Shown here piece by piece: positions 1-6,668 of a DNA stretch of 10,436 nt. The stretch comes from Lachnospiraceae bacterium UBA3401. Lineage in GTDB: Bacteria > Bacillota > Clostridia > Lachnospirales > Lachnospiraceae. How positions within the stretch are numbered: the first letter of the stretch is position 1; each line of letters opens with the position of its first letter. The notes under the pieces were generated by a model that searched no databases, was not told where the DNA came from, and saw nothing but the letters and a program-made list of their open reading frames with translations. The DNA lies in assembly GCA_002358575.1 (NCBI GenBank), contig DEPD01000127.1, positions 33,322-43,757 of the forward strand, read 5' to 3'. The translations under genes and the position numbers were made by a program.

Positions 1-180
1 ATGCAGCAAGTGCATGGTGTCAGTGTGAAAAGTAACAATTTGTTTTTTACATTTGATCAAGGCTGTCGGGAAGAGTTGATATTTAGTGAAATGTGTGGTA
101 TACTTGGCAATAATTATAAGCAATTGTTAATGTTTTCTGACGAAATGGGAGAGAGAAATGATAGAGAACGAATCTGCTGA
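1..180 (+). CDS. C-terminal end of an unrecognised protein (5' partial)
   Basis: Frame 1 is open from the first base to a TGA at 178-180 and would encode at least 59 residues. I do not recognise the family: the visible tail is mixed hydrophobic and charged, with no membrane segment or known motif. The ATG at position 1 may be an internal Met, because the window cuts in here. The frame overlaps the start of the DtxR-type gene by 23 bases, a layout typical of co-transcribed, translationally coupled genes. It could therefore be a metal-related partner of that regulator, but nothing in the sequence shows this directly. Confidence 0.35.
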   Translation: MQQVHGVSVKSNNLFFTFDQGCREELIFSEMCGILGNNYKQLLMFSDEMGERNDRERIC

Positions 181-529
181 AAATTATCTGGAAACAATAT
201 TGATATTGAGCAAAAGGCTTCCTGTTGTGCGTTCGGTTGATATTGCGAATGAACTTGGCTTTAAGAAATCAAGTGTGAGCATCGCGATGAAAAATCTGCG
301 AGAAAAAAATCATATAACCGTCACAGACGCTGGTTTTATCTATCTTACGGATTCTGGCAGCAGGATTGCGCAGATGGTGTATGAGCGGCATGAATTTATT
401 TCTGGCTGGCTGATAGAGTTGGGCGTTCCTGCAGAGATCGCTGTTGAAGATGCGTGTAAAATAGAGCACATACTAAGCCAAGAAAGCTATGATGCCATCA
501 AGAAATTTGTAAGACAGCATCTTGAGTAG
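158..529 (+). CDS. DtxR/MntR-family metal-dependent transcriptional regulator
   Basis: This 123-residue protein is a DNA-binding repressor of the DtxR/MntR family, which senses Fe(II) or Mn(II) and controls metal uptake genes. Residues 8-60 form the winged helix-turn-helix (ENYLETI start, recognition region around KKSSVSIAMKNL), and residues 65-120 form the dimerisation and metal-binding domain. It lacks the C-terminal SH3-like domain of DtxR/IdeR, so its length matches MntR. Aligned by eye to MntR, the metal ligands map to N9 (Asp in Mn-specific MntR), E12, H78, C100 (Glu in MntR, Cys in DtxR), E103 and H104. The Cys and lack of Asp suggest iron rather than manganese, which is an inference. 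GGGAG at 148-152 sits 5 bases before the ATG. No metal transporter is visible in the window. Confidence 0.9.
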   Translation: MIENESAENYLETILILSKRLPVVRSVDIANELGFKKSSVSIAMKNLREKNHITVTDAGFIYLTDSGSRIAQMVYERHEFISGWLIELGVPAEIAVEDACKIEHILSQESYDAIKKFVRQHLE

Positions 530-739
530 GAAAATTACACTTTATTTGAGAAAGAAATCCCAAAATATGTTCTGAATTTGGATTCTTGTTGTGAACTACC
601 GTACCTTGTATATTTTACGTGCCGAAAGAAGCTTGGTTTTTGCATAAATTTCTTGGCATAACCTCATATTATACAGTTATCAATGTTCGTGTATGGGTAA
701 ATTATAACAGAAAATATAGATTGTGGAAACCGCTAGTTT

Positions 740-784
740 TGTGGTCTTAACCCATCATCTAAAACGAATGGGATTGCGACCACA
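740..784. other. Imperfect hairpin in the 330-bp gap before the MBL gene
   Basis: The stretch 530-860 has no supported gene. Its only clear structure is TGTGGTC (740-746) pairing with GACCACA (778-784), with a second inner stem CCCAT (751-755) to ATGGG (768-772) separated by a small internal loop. The apical loop is 12 bases. No run of T follows, so it is not a typical intrinsic terminator. It could be a regulatory leader, a protein-binding site or a weak terminator for the upstream transcript. Confidence 0.4.
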
Positions 785-797
785 TTATTTCAAACGG

Positions 798-826
798 TTT
801 AAAATATGTTAAACTAACAATAATAA
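798..826 (+). promoter_or_regulatory. Possible sigma-A promoter of the MBL-folA pair
   Basis: TTTAAA (798-803) and TAATAA (821-826) are separated by 17 bases and would start transcription about 30 bases before the start codon at 861. Both boxes match the consensus only partly in a very AT-rich stretch, so this is a weak prediction. Confidence 0.25.
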
Positions 827-860
827 TAGTTTGAAGAAAGAACATAAAGGAGGAATTTGT

Positions 861-2456
861 ATGAAACTTACCTTTGTAGGAGCGGACCATCAGGTAACAG
901 GAAGTTGTCATTTCATGCAGGCGTGCGGGAAGAATATTCTTGTGGATTGTGGTATGCAGCAAGGCTCGAATCCCTTTGAGTGCTGTGAGCTGCCTGTCGA
1001 TGAGGCACAGATTGACTATGTGTTTCTGACACATGCACATGTAGATCACTCAGGAAATTTGCCATTGCTGTATGCGAGAGGCTTTCGTGGGCAGGTATTT
1101 ACAACAGAGGCATCTGCGGATTTGTGTTCGATTATGTTGCGGGACTGTGCGCATATCCAGATGCAGGAGGCAGAGTGGAAGAACAGAAAGGCAAAGCGGC
1201 ATTCTGGACTTGAGATTGTTGAGCCAGCCTACACTATGGAGGATGCTGACGGTGTGATTAAAAGCATTATTCCATGTGCATATAACAAAGATGTTGAGAT
1301 TAGTGATGGTATTCGCATTCGGTTTACAGATGTGGGGCATCTGCTTGGATCTGCCAGCATTGAGGTTTGGCTGACGGAGAATGGTGTGACAAAGAAAATT
1401 GTTTTCTCGGGGGATATTGGAAATAAAAATCAACCGCTTATCAAAGATCCGATTTATACAAAAGAGGCAGATTATGTTGTTATGGAAGCAACTTATGGAG
1501 ACCGGTATCACCCCAAACAAAAGGAAGGGTATGTCTCTGACCTCGCTGAGGTAATTAATCGAACTTTTGCGAAGGGGGGCAATGTTGTCATTCCTTCGTT
1601 TGCGGTGGGCAGGACGCAGGAAATTTTGTATTTTCTAAGGAAGATAAAGGCAGATAATATGATACCGAATTTTCCGCGCTTTGAAGTGTATGTAGATAGT
1701 CCGCTTGCTGTGGAGGCGACAGGGGTATTTCAGAAAAATATATATACTTGTTTTGATGAGGAAGCAATGGAGCTGGTGAACAAAGGCATCAATCCATTAA
1801 ATTTTCCAGGATTGAAACTTGCTATTACCAGCGAAGAATCGAAAGAGATTAACTTTGATATGACGCCGAAAGTGATTATTTCTGCAAGCGGTATGTGTGA
1901 GGCAGGACGAATCCGACATCATCTCAAACACAACCTCTGGAGGCCGGAATGCACGATTCTTTTTGTGGGATATCAGGCTGCAGGGACACTGGGGCGTATT
2001 TTAATAGAAGGTGCAGATGAGGTAAAACTCTTTGGTGAGGCAGTGGAAGTTCGCGCCAAGATAACACAATTGCCAGGGCTTAGTGGCCATGCGGATAAGG
2101 GTGGTCTGATAGAGTGGGTAAATGCTTTTGAGAAGAAGCCAGACAAGGTATTTATTGTGCATGGAGAGGACACTGCTTGCAGTCTGTTTGCGGATTGTCT
2201 GCGAACAGAGCATGGGCAGGATGCATATGCACCGTATTCAGGCACACGTATTGACCTTCTTACGGGAGCTGTTGAGTTTGAGGCTTCACCTGTTGCAGTC
2301 AAGAAACGTCTGCGCAGTATATCTGATGTATTTGCAAGACTGTTGGCTGCTGGACAGCGGTTGATTGCCGTTATTTACAAAAATGAAAGTAGACCCAACA
2401 AGGAGCTGGCAAGATTTGCAGACCAGATTAATTCCCTTGCGGATAAATATGAATAG
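861..2456 (+). CDS. MBL-fold/beta-CASP ribonuclease-like protein with RMMBL domain
   Basis: This 531-residue protein is a metallo-beta-lactamase-fold nuclease of the CPSF73/beta-CASP type, whose members process or degrade RNA with a two-zinc centre in the cytoplasm. The HxHxDH motif is H58, H60, D62, H63; the further metal ligands are H160 and D185. The beta-CASP insert carries motif A (E209 in MEATYGD) and motif B (H353/H354 after ASGMCEAGRIR), followed by the motif C histidine H410 (LSGHAD). The RMMBL end has FIVHGE with H434. About 80 extra residues follow that core. Start: AAAGGAGGA just before ATG 861 is ideal. An in-frame TTG at 831 would place that ribosome binding site inside the gene, so it is rejected. 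folA follows after 21 bases, probably in one transcript. The target RNA is unknown. Confidence 0.92.
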   Translation: MKLTFVGADHQVTGSCHFMQACGKNILVDCGMQQGSNPFECCELPVDEAQIDYVFLTHAHVDHSGNLPLLYARGFRGQVFTTEASADLCSIMLRDCAHIQMQEAEWKNRKAKRHSGLEIVEPAYTMEDADGVIKSIIPCAYNKDVEISDGIRIRFTDVGHLLGSASIEVWLTENGVTKKIVFSGDIGNKNQPLIKDPIYTKEADYVVMEATYGDRYHPKQKEGYVSDLAEVINRTFAKGGNVVIPSFAVGRTQEILYFLRKIKADNMIPNFPRFEVYVDSPLAVEATGVFQKNIYTCFDEEAMELVNKGINPLNFPGLKLAITSEESKEINFDMTPKVIISASGMCEAGRIRHHLKHNLWRPECTILFVGYQAAGTLGRILIEGADEVKLFGEAVEVRAKITQLPGLSGHADKGGLIEWVNAFEKKPDKVFIVHGEDTACSLFADCLRTEHGQDAYAPYSGTRIDLLTGAVEFEASPVAVKKRLRSISDVFARLLAAGQRLIAVIYKNESRPNKELARFADQINSLADKYE

Positions 2457-2477
2457 AACGATTGAAGGAGAAATGGT

Positions 2478-2969
2478 ATGAATGTAATAGCGGCTGTGGA
2501 TAACAATTGGGCAATCGGGTGCCAAAACAGTTTGTTGGTGCGCATTCCAAGGGACCAGAAGCAGTTTCGGGAGATGACAGAGGGGAGCGTAATCGTGATT
2601 GGCAGAAAAACTTTGGAGACTTTTCCGCAGAAACAGCCGCTAAAAAATCGTGTGAATATCATTCTGTCGCGGGATAAACAGTATCAGGTAAAAGATGCCT
2701 TTGTCGTCCATTCTATGGAAAAGCTTTTGGAAGAGCTAAAAAAATATGATAACAAAGAAGTTTATGTGGCAGGGGGAGCGAGCGTGTATGAACAGCTCCT
2801 CCCTTACTGTGACACAGCCTACATTACAAAAATAGATTATTCCTATCAGGCGGATGCGCATTTTCCGCGGCTTGACAGGTTGTTGGATTGGGAGATGACC
2901 CAGGAGAGCGAGGAGCAGACTTATTTTGACCTCACGTATTATTTTCAGAAATATGAACGGAAATGTTGA
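2478..2969 (+). CDS. folA: Dihydrofolate reductase
   Basis: Dihydrofolate reductase reduces 7,8-dihydrofolate to tetrahydrofolate with NADPH for thymidylate, purine and methionine synthesis, and is the trimethoprim target. At 163 residues it has normal chromosomal length. Visible signatures are the N-terminal IAAVDNNWAIG strand and Met20-type loop, the catalytic acid D26 in IPRDQKQF, the cofactor segment IGRKT (41-45), R58 in PLKNRVNIILSR (the folate glutamate-binding Arg), AGG at 98-100 for the NADPH pyrophosphate, and T117 in YITKID. Where E. coli has Trp22 this protein has V21. AAGGAG at 2465-2470 lies 7 bases before the ATG. It is probably co-transcribed with the MBL gene. Its stop codon overlaps the -35 box of the next promoter. 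Confidence 0.96.
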   Translation: MNVIAAVDNNWAIGCQNSLLVRIPRDQKQFREMTEGSVIVIGRKTLETFPQKQPLKNRVNIILSRDKQYQVKDAFVVHSMEKLLEELKKYDNKEVYVAGGASVYEQLLPYCDTAYITKIDYSYQADAHFPRLDRLLDWEMTQESEEQTYFDLTYYFQKYERKC

Positions 2970-2993
2970 CTTTTGTATTTTATCGTATAATAA
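2966..2993 (+). promoter_or_regulatory. Promoter of ilvE
   Basis: TTGACT (2966-2971) is followed by a run containing TATAATAATAA. TAATAA at 2988-2993 gives a 16-base spacer; the perfect TATAAT at 2986-2991 gives only 14. The -35 overlaps the folA stop codon. Transcription would start near 3000, leaving a leader of about 55 bases. That leader is too short for a T-box, and no attenuator is visible. Confidence 0.6.
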
Positions 2994-3057
2994 TAAAAAA
3001 TTAAGGAATACAAAAGATTCTGAGTATTATTTCTATGAACAGGAGGAGGACGTGAAA

Positions 3058-4080
3058 ATGGAGAAAAAAGATTTGGATTGGTCCGGCCTTGGCTTTGGCT
3101 ACAGACAGACCGAGAAAAGGTATGTAACAAATTTTAAAAATGGTGCATGGGACAAGGGCGGTCTTACAGAGGAGGCCAATATTGTTCTAAATGAGTGTGC
3201 TGGAGTTTTGCAGTATGCACAGACCTGTTTTGAGGGGTTGAAGGCATATACGACACAAGATGGAAAAATTGTTGTGTTTCGACCGGATTTAAATGAACAG
3301 CGTATGCATGACAGTTGTGTGCGCCTTGAGATGCCGTCACTTCCAGAAGGGCGTTTTGTGGAGGCTGTCAAACAGGTAGTCAGAGCAAATGAGGCTTATG
3401 TGCCTCCTTACGGTTCTGGTGCTACGCTCTATGTAAGACCATACATGTTTGGTACAAATCCTGTGATTGGGGTAAAACCAGCAGACGAATACCAGTTCCG
3501 AATCTTTACAACTCCAGTGGGACCTTATTTTAAAGGTGGCGCGAAACCATTGACAATTAGAGTCAGTGATTTTGATAGAGCGGCGCCAAATGGAACAGGG
3601 CATATTAAAGCTGGCCTAAATTATGCGATGAGTCTACATGCAATAGTCACTGCACATAAGGACGGATTTGATGAAAATATGTATCTTGACCCAGCAACGC
3701 GCACCAAAGTTGAGGAGACAGGCGGTGCAAACTTCCTCTTTGTAACAAAGGATAATAAGGTTGTCACACCGAAGTCAAGTAGTATTCTTCCTTCTATCAC
3801 ACGGCGTTCTTTGATGGTGGTTGCGAAGGAATATCTTGGTCTGGAAGTAGAGGAACGGGAAGTGTTCTTTAATGAAGTGAAAGATTTTGCAGAGTGTGGA
3901 CTGTGTGGAACTGCCGCGGTAATTTCTCCTGTTGGAAAGATTGTAAATAAAGAGGAGGAAATTTGTCTGCCGTCTGGTATGGATGAGATGGGACCGATTA
4001 CCAAAAAACTTTATGATACATTGACAGGTATCCAGATGGGACGTATTGATGCGCCTGCAGGATGGATTGTGGAAGTGTAA
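3058..4080 (+). CDS. ilvE: Branched-chain amino acid aminotransferase (fold-type IV PLP enzyme)
   Basis: This enzyme exchanges the amino group between glutamate and the 2-oxo acids of Leu, Ile and Val, the last step of branched-chain amino acid synthesis and first of breakdown. It has 340 residues, as expected for the longer (mammalian/fungal-like) BCAT group. The PLP lysine is K184 in GHIKAGLNYA. The PLP-anchoring Glu is E220 (or E219) in VEETGGANFLF. The substrate-loop region reads AECGLCGTAAV, with C280 and C283 forming a CxxC like the redox centre of human BCATs. Start: AGGAGGAGGA at 3041-3050 lies 7 bases before ATG 3058. The longer reading from 2926 overlaps folA and has no ribosome binding site. 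The gene has its own promoter and terminator, so it is probably monocistronic. Confidence 0.95.
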   Translation: MEKKDLDWSGLGFGYRQTEKRYVTNFKNGAWDKGGLTEEANIVLNECAGVLQYAQTCFEGLKAYTTQDGKIVVFRPDLNEQRMHDSCVRLEMPSLPEGRFVEAVKQVVRANEAYVPPYGSGATLYVRPYMFGTNPVIGVKPADEYQFRIFTTPVGPYFKGGAKPLTIRVSDFDRAAPNGTGHIKAGLNYAMSLHAIVTAHKDGFDENMYLDPATRTKVEETGGANFLFVTKDNKVVTPKSSSILPSITRRSLMVVAKEYLGLEVEEREVFFNEVKDFAECGLCGTAAVISPVGKIVNKEEEICLPSGMDEMGPITKKLYDTLTGIQMGRIDAPAGWIVEV

Positions 4081-4095
4081 CAATTAAAATATTTT

Positions 4096-4135
4096 AATCG
4101 AGTAGGGGAGGTGAGATTTTCCTACTCGATTTTTT
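4096..4135 (+). terminator. Intrinsic terminator of ilvE
   Basis: AATCGAGTAGG (4096-4106) pairs with CCTACTCGATT (4121-4131). With G-U pairs the stem extends to 15 bp around a 6-base loop (4111-4116). The final base pairs run into T4130-T4135. It lies 16 bases after the ilvE stop. The hairpin is also the first module of the tandem repeat described at 4098-4275. A 16-bp AT palindrome (4083-4098) lies just before it and gives A-rich flanks, so weak function on the other strand is possible. Confidence 0.85.
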
Positions 4136-4275
4136 ATGCACAGACCCGTGCAGAGGAAATATGCCGTTAAGGCGGCGCACGAATCGCGCGGCGAGTAGGG
4201 AAGATGGGACTTCTCTACTCGATTGCACATGGGCACCCAGAGGAATTATACAGTTAAAGCTACTCGTGCCCAGCG
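4098..4275 (+). repeat. Tandem pair of a structured intergenic repeat
   Basis: Two units follow each other (about 4098-4191 and 4192-4275). Each starts with a 12-bp hairpin whose stem begins CGAGTAGG (4099-4128; 4192-4221). The 33-base hairpin segments match at 27 positions; all six differences are transitions, and every stem pair is kept using G-U. Each unit then has a GC-rich link and a conserved block starting CAGAGGAA and holding GTTAA (4151-4173; 4238-4260; 19 of 23 identical). An outer stem encloses that block: CGTGC/GCACG (4147-4151/4177-4181) in unit 1 and TGGGCAC/GTGCCCA (4230-4236/4266-4272) in unit 2, so its sequence changes while pairing persists. A third copy is at 8389. No reading frame is apparent; it may be an RNA element or a small repeat family. 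Confidence 0.75.
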
Positions 4276-4280
4276 TGGTC

Positions 4281-4913
4281 TTAAGGCATTAGAGACAGAT
4301 AGTTGAGCGTTCCAGGAGAAACATCTGTTCCTTTTTCCAGTAAGGAAATAAGTCCCTGTAAGGTTTCCATGGTTTCTTTGGGTGTGGATGGAATTAAGGA
4401 ATTGTCCAGCTTGACAGCGATTACGATCAACGCAATCTCTGCAAGTGCAGCGGGATTATCAAAATGAATCTCGCCTTGTTTAATGCCTTGTTTAATAATT
4501 TCTGTCAGGTCAGGCTTTAATTCTGTCACAACATGTGACAGGTATTTCTGATGTAGAAAAGCAAGATCTTGTGCGCTTGCGTTGTCTGTGGAATTATCGT
4601 TTTGCTTGACAAAGGCTGTAGAGGAATTTTGACATGCCTGAAACAGCATTGCCATGCGCGCAAAGGGGGAAATCTCTGTCTGCGCGGCAAGGTTTTTGGC
4701 AGTGAGGAGCGGTTTTTCGTAGCTGCGCTCTATCAAGGCATCTAGGATTGCTTCCTTGGATGGAAAATAGTAATAGATACTTCCTTTTCCAATACCTGCC
4801 TTTTGTGCAATCTCGCTGACAGAGATATTCTGTATTTTCTTTTCTTCTAGTAACCGTTGGAGTGCGTCCAATATTAGGTTATATTTTTTCTCGCTTTTTT
4901 TTGTGTCGGGCAT
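4281..4913 (-). CDS. TetR/AcrR-family transcriptional repressor
   Basis: This TetR-family protein of 210 residues should bind DNA as a dimer and release it on binding a small, often lipophilic ligand. Residues 10-52 form the DNA-binding domain, with the classical helix-turn-helix SVSEIAQKAGIGKGSIYYYF at 31-50 followed by PSKEAIL. The C-terminal ligand and dimer domain (about 55-210) is unlike any subgroup I can name. Start: ATG at 4913 has AAAGGTGG 8 bases upstream. A GTG at 4925 in the same frame would overlap that ribosome binding site, so the shorter form is preferred. The gene is divergent from the SCP2-to-ligase operon. Two inverted repeats at that operon's promoter are its likely operators, so it probably represses the operon and perhaps itself. 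The ligand might be an acid or lipid handled by the pathway (inference). Confidence 0.93.
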   Translation of the reverse strand: MPDTKKSEKKYNLILDALQRLLEEKKIQNISVSEIAQKAGIGKGSIYYYFPSKEAILDALIERSYEKPLLTAKNLAAQTEISPFARMAMLFQACQNSSTAFVKQNDNSTDNASAQDLAFLHQKYLSHVVTELKPDLTEIIKQGIKQGEIHFDNPAALAEIALIVIAVKLDNSLIPSTPKETMETLQGLISLLEKGTDVSPGTLNYLSLMP

Positions 4914-5060
4914 AAAGAATGCCACCTTTCTTTTTTAGGTTAAATTTCATTGGCTGTGCGTATAATCAAGACAAGTATATCACAATTATTTTTTGGGAAC
5001 AATGAAAAAAATGTTATAAAAAGATACGAAAATCAGGGAGAAAATTTGGAGAAAATATAC

Positions 5061-5076
5061 TTGACCGATGGTCGAA
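5061..5076. promoter_or_regulatory. Putative TetR operator 1
   Basis: TTGACCGATGGTCGAA holds the inverted half-sites GACC and GGTC around GAT. It shares the core GACYGATGGTCGAA with operator 2, 44 bp away. It covers the -35 box, so a bound repressor would block RNA polymerase. Confidence 0.6.
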
Positions 5077-5090
5077 AAATATGGTAGGAT
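5061..5090 (+). promoter_or_regulatory. Promoter of the lipid/acyl operon
   Basis: TTGACC (5061-5066) and TAGGAT (5085-5090) are separated by 18 bases, with a TG at 5082-5083 giving an extended -10. Transcription should start near 5097, leaving a 5' leader of about 110 bases before 5209. The -35 box is embedded in inverted repeat 1. A second, weaker + strand candidate lies upstream (TTGGGA 4993-4998, TATAAA 5015-5020). I saw no convincing promoter for the divergent TetR gene, and nothing else in the 295-base gap. Confidence 0.6.
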
Positions 5091-5103
5091 AGAAGAAATT
5101 AAA

Positions 5104-5121
5104 GTCGACTGATGGTCGAAA
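5104..5121. promoter_or_regulatory. Putative TetR operator 2
   Basis: GTCGACTGATGGTCGAAA contains a perfect inverted repeat, TCGAC and GTCGA around TGATG (5105-5119). It lies just downstream of the predicted transcription start, about four helical turns from operator 1, and could act as a roadblock or allow cooperative binding. A further half-site GTCGAA follows at 5125-5130. Confidence 0.6.
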
Positions 5122-5208
5122 TGTGTCGAATAAAAAACTTGTTTACTCAGCCGCAGTTCGCTTCAGTTTCATTTCAAGTTTCAATTTTTTATTTAATGGA
5201 GGAAAGAT

Positions 5209-5652
5209 ATGACATACGCAGATTTTTTTTATGAGGTTAAGGGAAAATTTATGGGAGCAGATGTGAGCGATATTCATGAGCATCTGGCATATCAGTTTAA
5301 TATTGAGGACGAAGAAGCAGGTGGAGCGTTCTATGTGGAGGTTAAAGATGGTGTGCTCTATGTAGAACCATATGAGTATTATGATCGAGATGCAATGTTC
5401 ATCAGCACACCGGAAATATTTCGTAAAATTGCAGATGGTGAGATGGACCCTGTGTGGGCGTTCACAACACAGAAGCTCCGCGTGGAGGGAAATATTGATA
5501 AGGCGTTAAAGTTAAACGATATTATCCAGCGCAAGAAAAAAGAGCTCAAAAAGGAAGCAAAAGAGGCTAAGAAGGCTGAGAAAGAAACAAAAAAGGCAGA
5601 GAAAGAAGCCGCAAAAGAAACGCTTAAGGAAAAGAAGAAAGCGGAGAAGTAA
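5209..5652 (+). CDS. SCP2 sterol-binding-domain protein with Lys/Glu/Ala-rich tail
   Basis: The first ~107 of 147 residues resemble the SCP2 sterol-carrier domain, a small fold with a hydrophobic tunnel that binds fatty acids, acyl-CoAs or sterols. The clearest signature is ADGEMDPVWAFTTQKLRVEG (75-94), followed by NIDKALKLNDI, which matches the family pattern of a G-x-x-D-P then A-F-x-x-x-K-L-x-(V/I)-x-G. Residues 108-147 are almost only Lys, Glu and Ala and should form one long charged helix or coiled coil. No signal peptide is visible, so it is probably cytoplasmic. GGAGG (5198-5202) precedes the ATG by 6 bases. As the first gene of the operon it may present a lipid substrate to the downstream enzymes (inference); the real ligand is not shown by the sequence. 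Confidence 0.85.
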   Translation: MTYADFFYEVKGKFMGADVSDIHEHLAYQFNIEDEEAGGAFYVEVKDGVLYVEPYEYYDRDAMFISTPEIFRKIADGEMDPVWAFTTQKLRVEGNIDKALKLNDIIQRKKKELKKEAKEAKKAEKETKKAEKEAAKETLKEKKKAEK

Positions 5653-5686
5653 TGAAGTAATTTAATGCAGTGTGGAGGCGCAGACA

Positions 5687-6646
5687 ATGGGAATGATGAA
5701 AAAAGCGATAGCGTGTGCGGGTGTGCTTGCAGCCGCAGGTATCGGAGAGACTGCCTATTTTTATAGGCGGACAATGAAGCGGAACAATGCGAAGGTGGAG
5801 CGGACAATGAAAATGTCTGGGACAGACTGGAGCCAGTATGCACCAATGATGCAGGAGAGAAAGGCGTTTATGCTTGAGCAGAGCCATAGAGATGTCACGC
5901 AGACATCGTTTGACGGATTGAAGCTTCATGCGACTTATTTTCCGGCAATTAATGATAAACAAGGCGGGAAAAAGGTTGCAATCTGTTTTCATGGATATAC
6001 AAGTCAGGGAATGTCCGATTACATTGGATTGTCGGATTATTATCTCAAAAAGGGATATGCGATGCTGCTTCCAGATGCAAGAGCACACGGCACGAGCGAG
6101 GGTGAGTATATTGGTTTTGGCTGTCTGGACAGAAAAGATGCACTTATGTGGATTAATTGGGTGGTGCAAGAACTCGGGGAAGATGTTGAGATTATTTTAC
6201 ATGGGACGTCGATGGGTGGTGCAACCGTGTTGATGGCGAGCGGACTCGACCTGCCTGCGCAAGTGAAAGGAATTGTTTCAGATTGCGGTTTTACCTCTCC
6301 CAAGGAAGTCTTCACACACGTACTGCATACAATGTATCATTTGCCTGCATTTCCAGTGATTCCGGGTGCGGATGCCATTAATAAAAAACTTGCTGGCTAC
6401 GGCATGGACGAGTGTAATGCAAAGCGCGAGGTGGCACATGCAAAGGTTCCTATTTTGTTTATTCATGGCTCAAATGACACCTTTGTTCCGGCACATATGT
6501 GCGATGAGATTTATGATTGCTGCGCGTCGCCAAAGCGAAAATTGATTGTGGAAGGTGCCGCACATGCAGAGAGCTACTATAAGGACACTGAGAACTATGA
6601 GAAGGCACTCGATGCGTTTTTTGATTCATTGGCGGTGCAGGATTAA
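5687..6646 (+). CDS. Membrane-anchored alpha/beta hydrolase
   Basis: This is a serine hydrolase of the alpha/beta fold (esterase, lipase or thioesterase-like) with 319 residues. Residues 5-25 form a hydrophobic segment after MKK, followed by YFYRRTMKR, so it is probably a signal anchor. No lipobox is seen. The oxyanion region is HGYTSQG (102-108), the nucleophile elbow GTSMGG gives S175, and D264 (IHGSNDTFVP) and H293 (AAHAESY) complete the triad. Start: GGAGG at 5674-5678 lies 8 bases before ATG 5687; a GTG at 5672 in frame would sit on that ribosome binding site. It follows the SCP2 gene by 34 bases and precedes the condensation gene by 22, so it is part of the operon. It could release or hydrolyse an acylated product or a lipid precursor (inference). 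The substrate is unknown. Confidence 0.9.
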   Translation: MGMMKKAIACAGVLAAAGIGETAYFYRRTMKRNNAKVERTMKMSGTDWSQYAPMMQERKAFMLEQSHRDVTQTSFDGLKLHATYFPAINDKQGGKKVAICFHGYTSQGMSDYIGLSDYYLKKGYAMLLPDARAHGTSEGEYIGFGCLDRKDALMWINWVVQELGEDVEIILHGTSMGGATVLMASGLDLPAQVKGIVSDCGFTSPKEVFTHVLHTMYHLPAFPVIPGADAINKKLAGYGMDECNAKREVAHAKVPILFIHGSNDTFVPAHMCDEIYDCCASPKRKLIVEGAAHAESYYKDTENYEKALDAFFDSLAVQD

Positions 6647-6668
6647 TTGGAAATAAAGGGAGATTATC

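Noticed and set aside
831..860. TTG start giving ten extra residues for the MBL protein
   Set aside because: The extension contains the perfect AAAGGAGGA ribosome binding site of ATG 861, and the family begins with the MKLTFVGA strand.
2926..3057. Longer IlvE starting within folA
   Set aside because: The added 44 residues translate the folA end, a promoter and the ribosome binding site, and do not resemble BCAT sequence.
2994..3057. T-box or amino-acid attenuator before ilvE
   Set aside because: The leader is only about 55-60 bases, with no specifier-type stem, no T-box sequence and no terminator hairpin.
4098..4275. CRISPR array or insertion sequence remnant for the tandem repeat
   Set aside because: Only two units are adjacent, without constant-length spacers. 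There is no transposase frame, terminal inverted repeat or target duplication, and the third copy is remote and diverged.
5529..5652. Lys/Glu/Ala-rich end of the SCP2 gene as a frameshift artefact
   Set aside because: The frame is continuous with the domain, the composition is coherent, and the opposite-strand frame has no features of a real gene.
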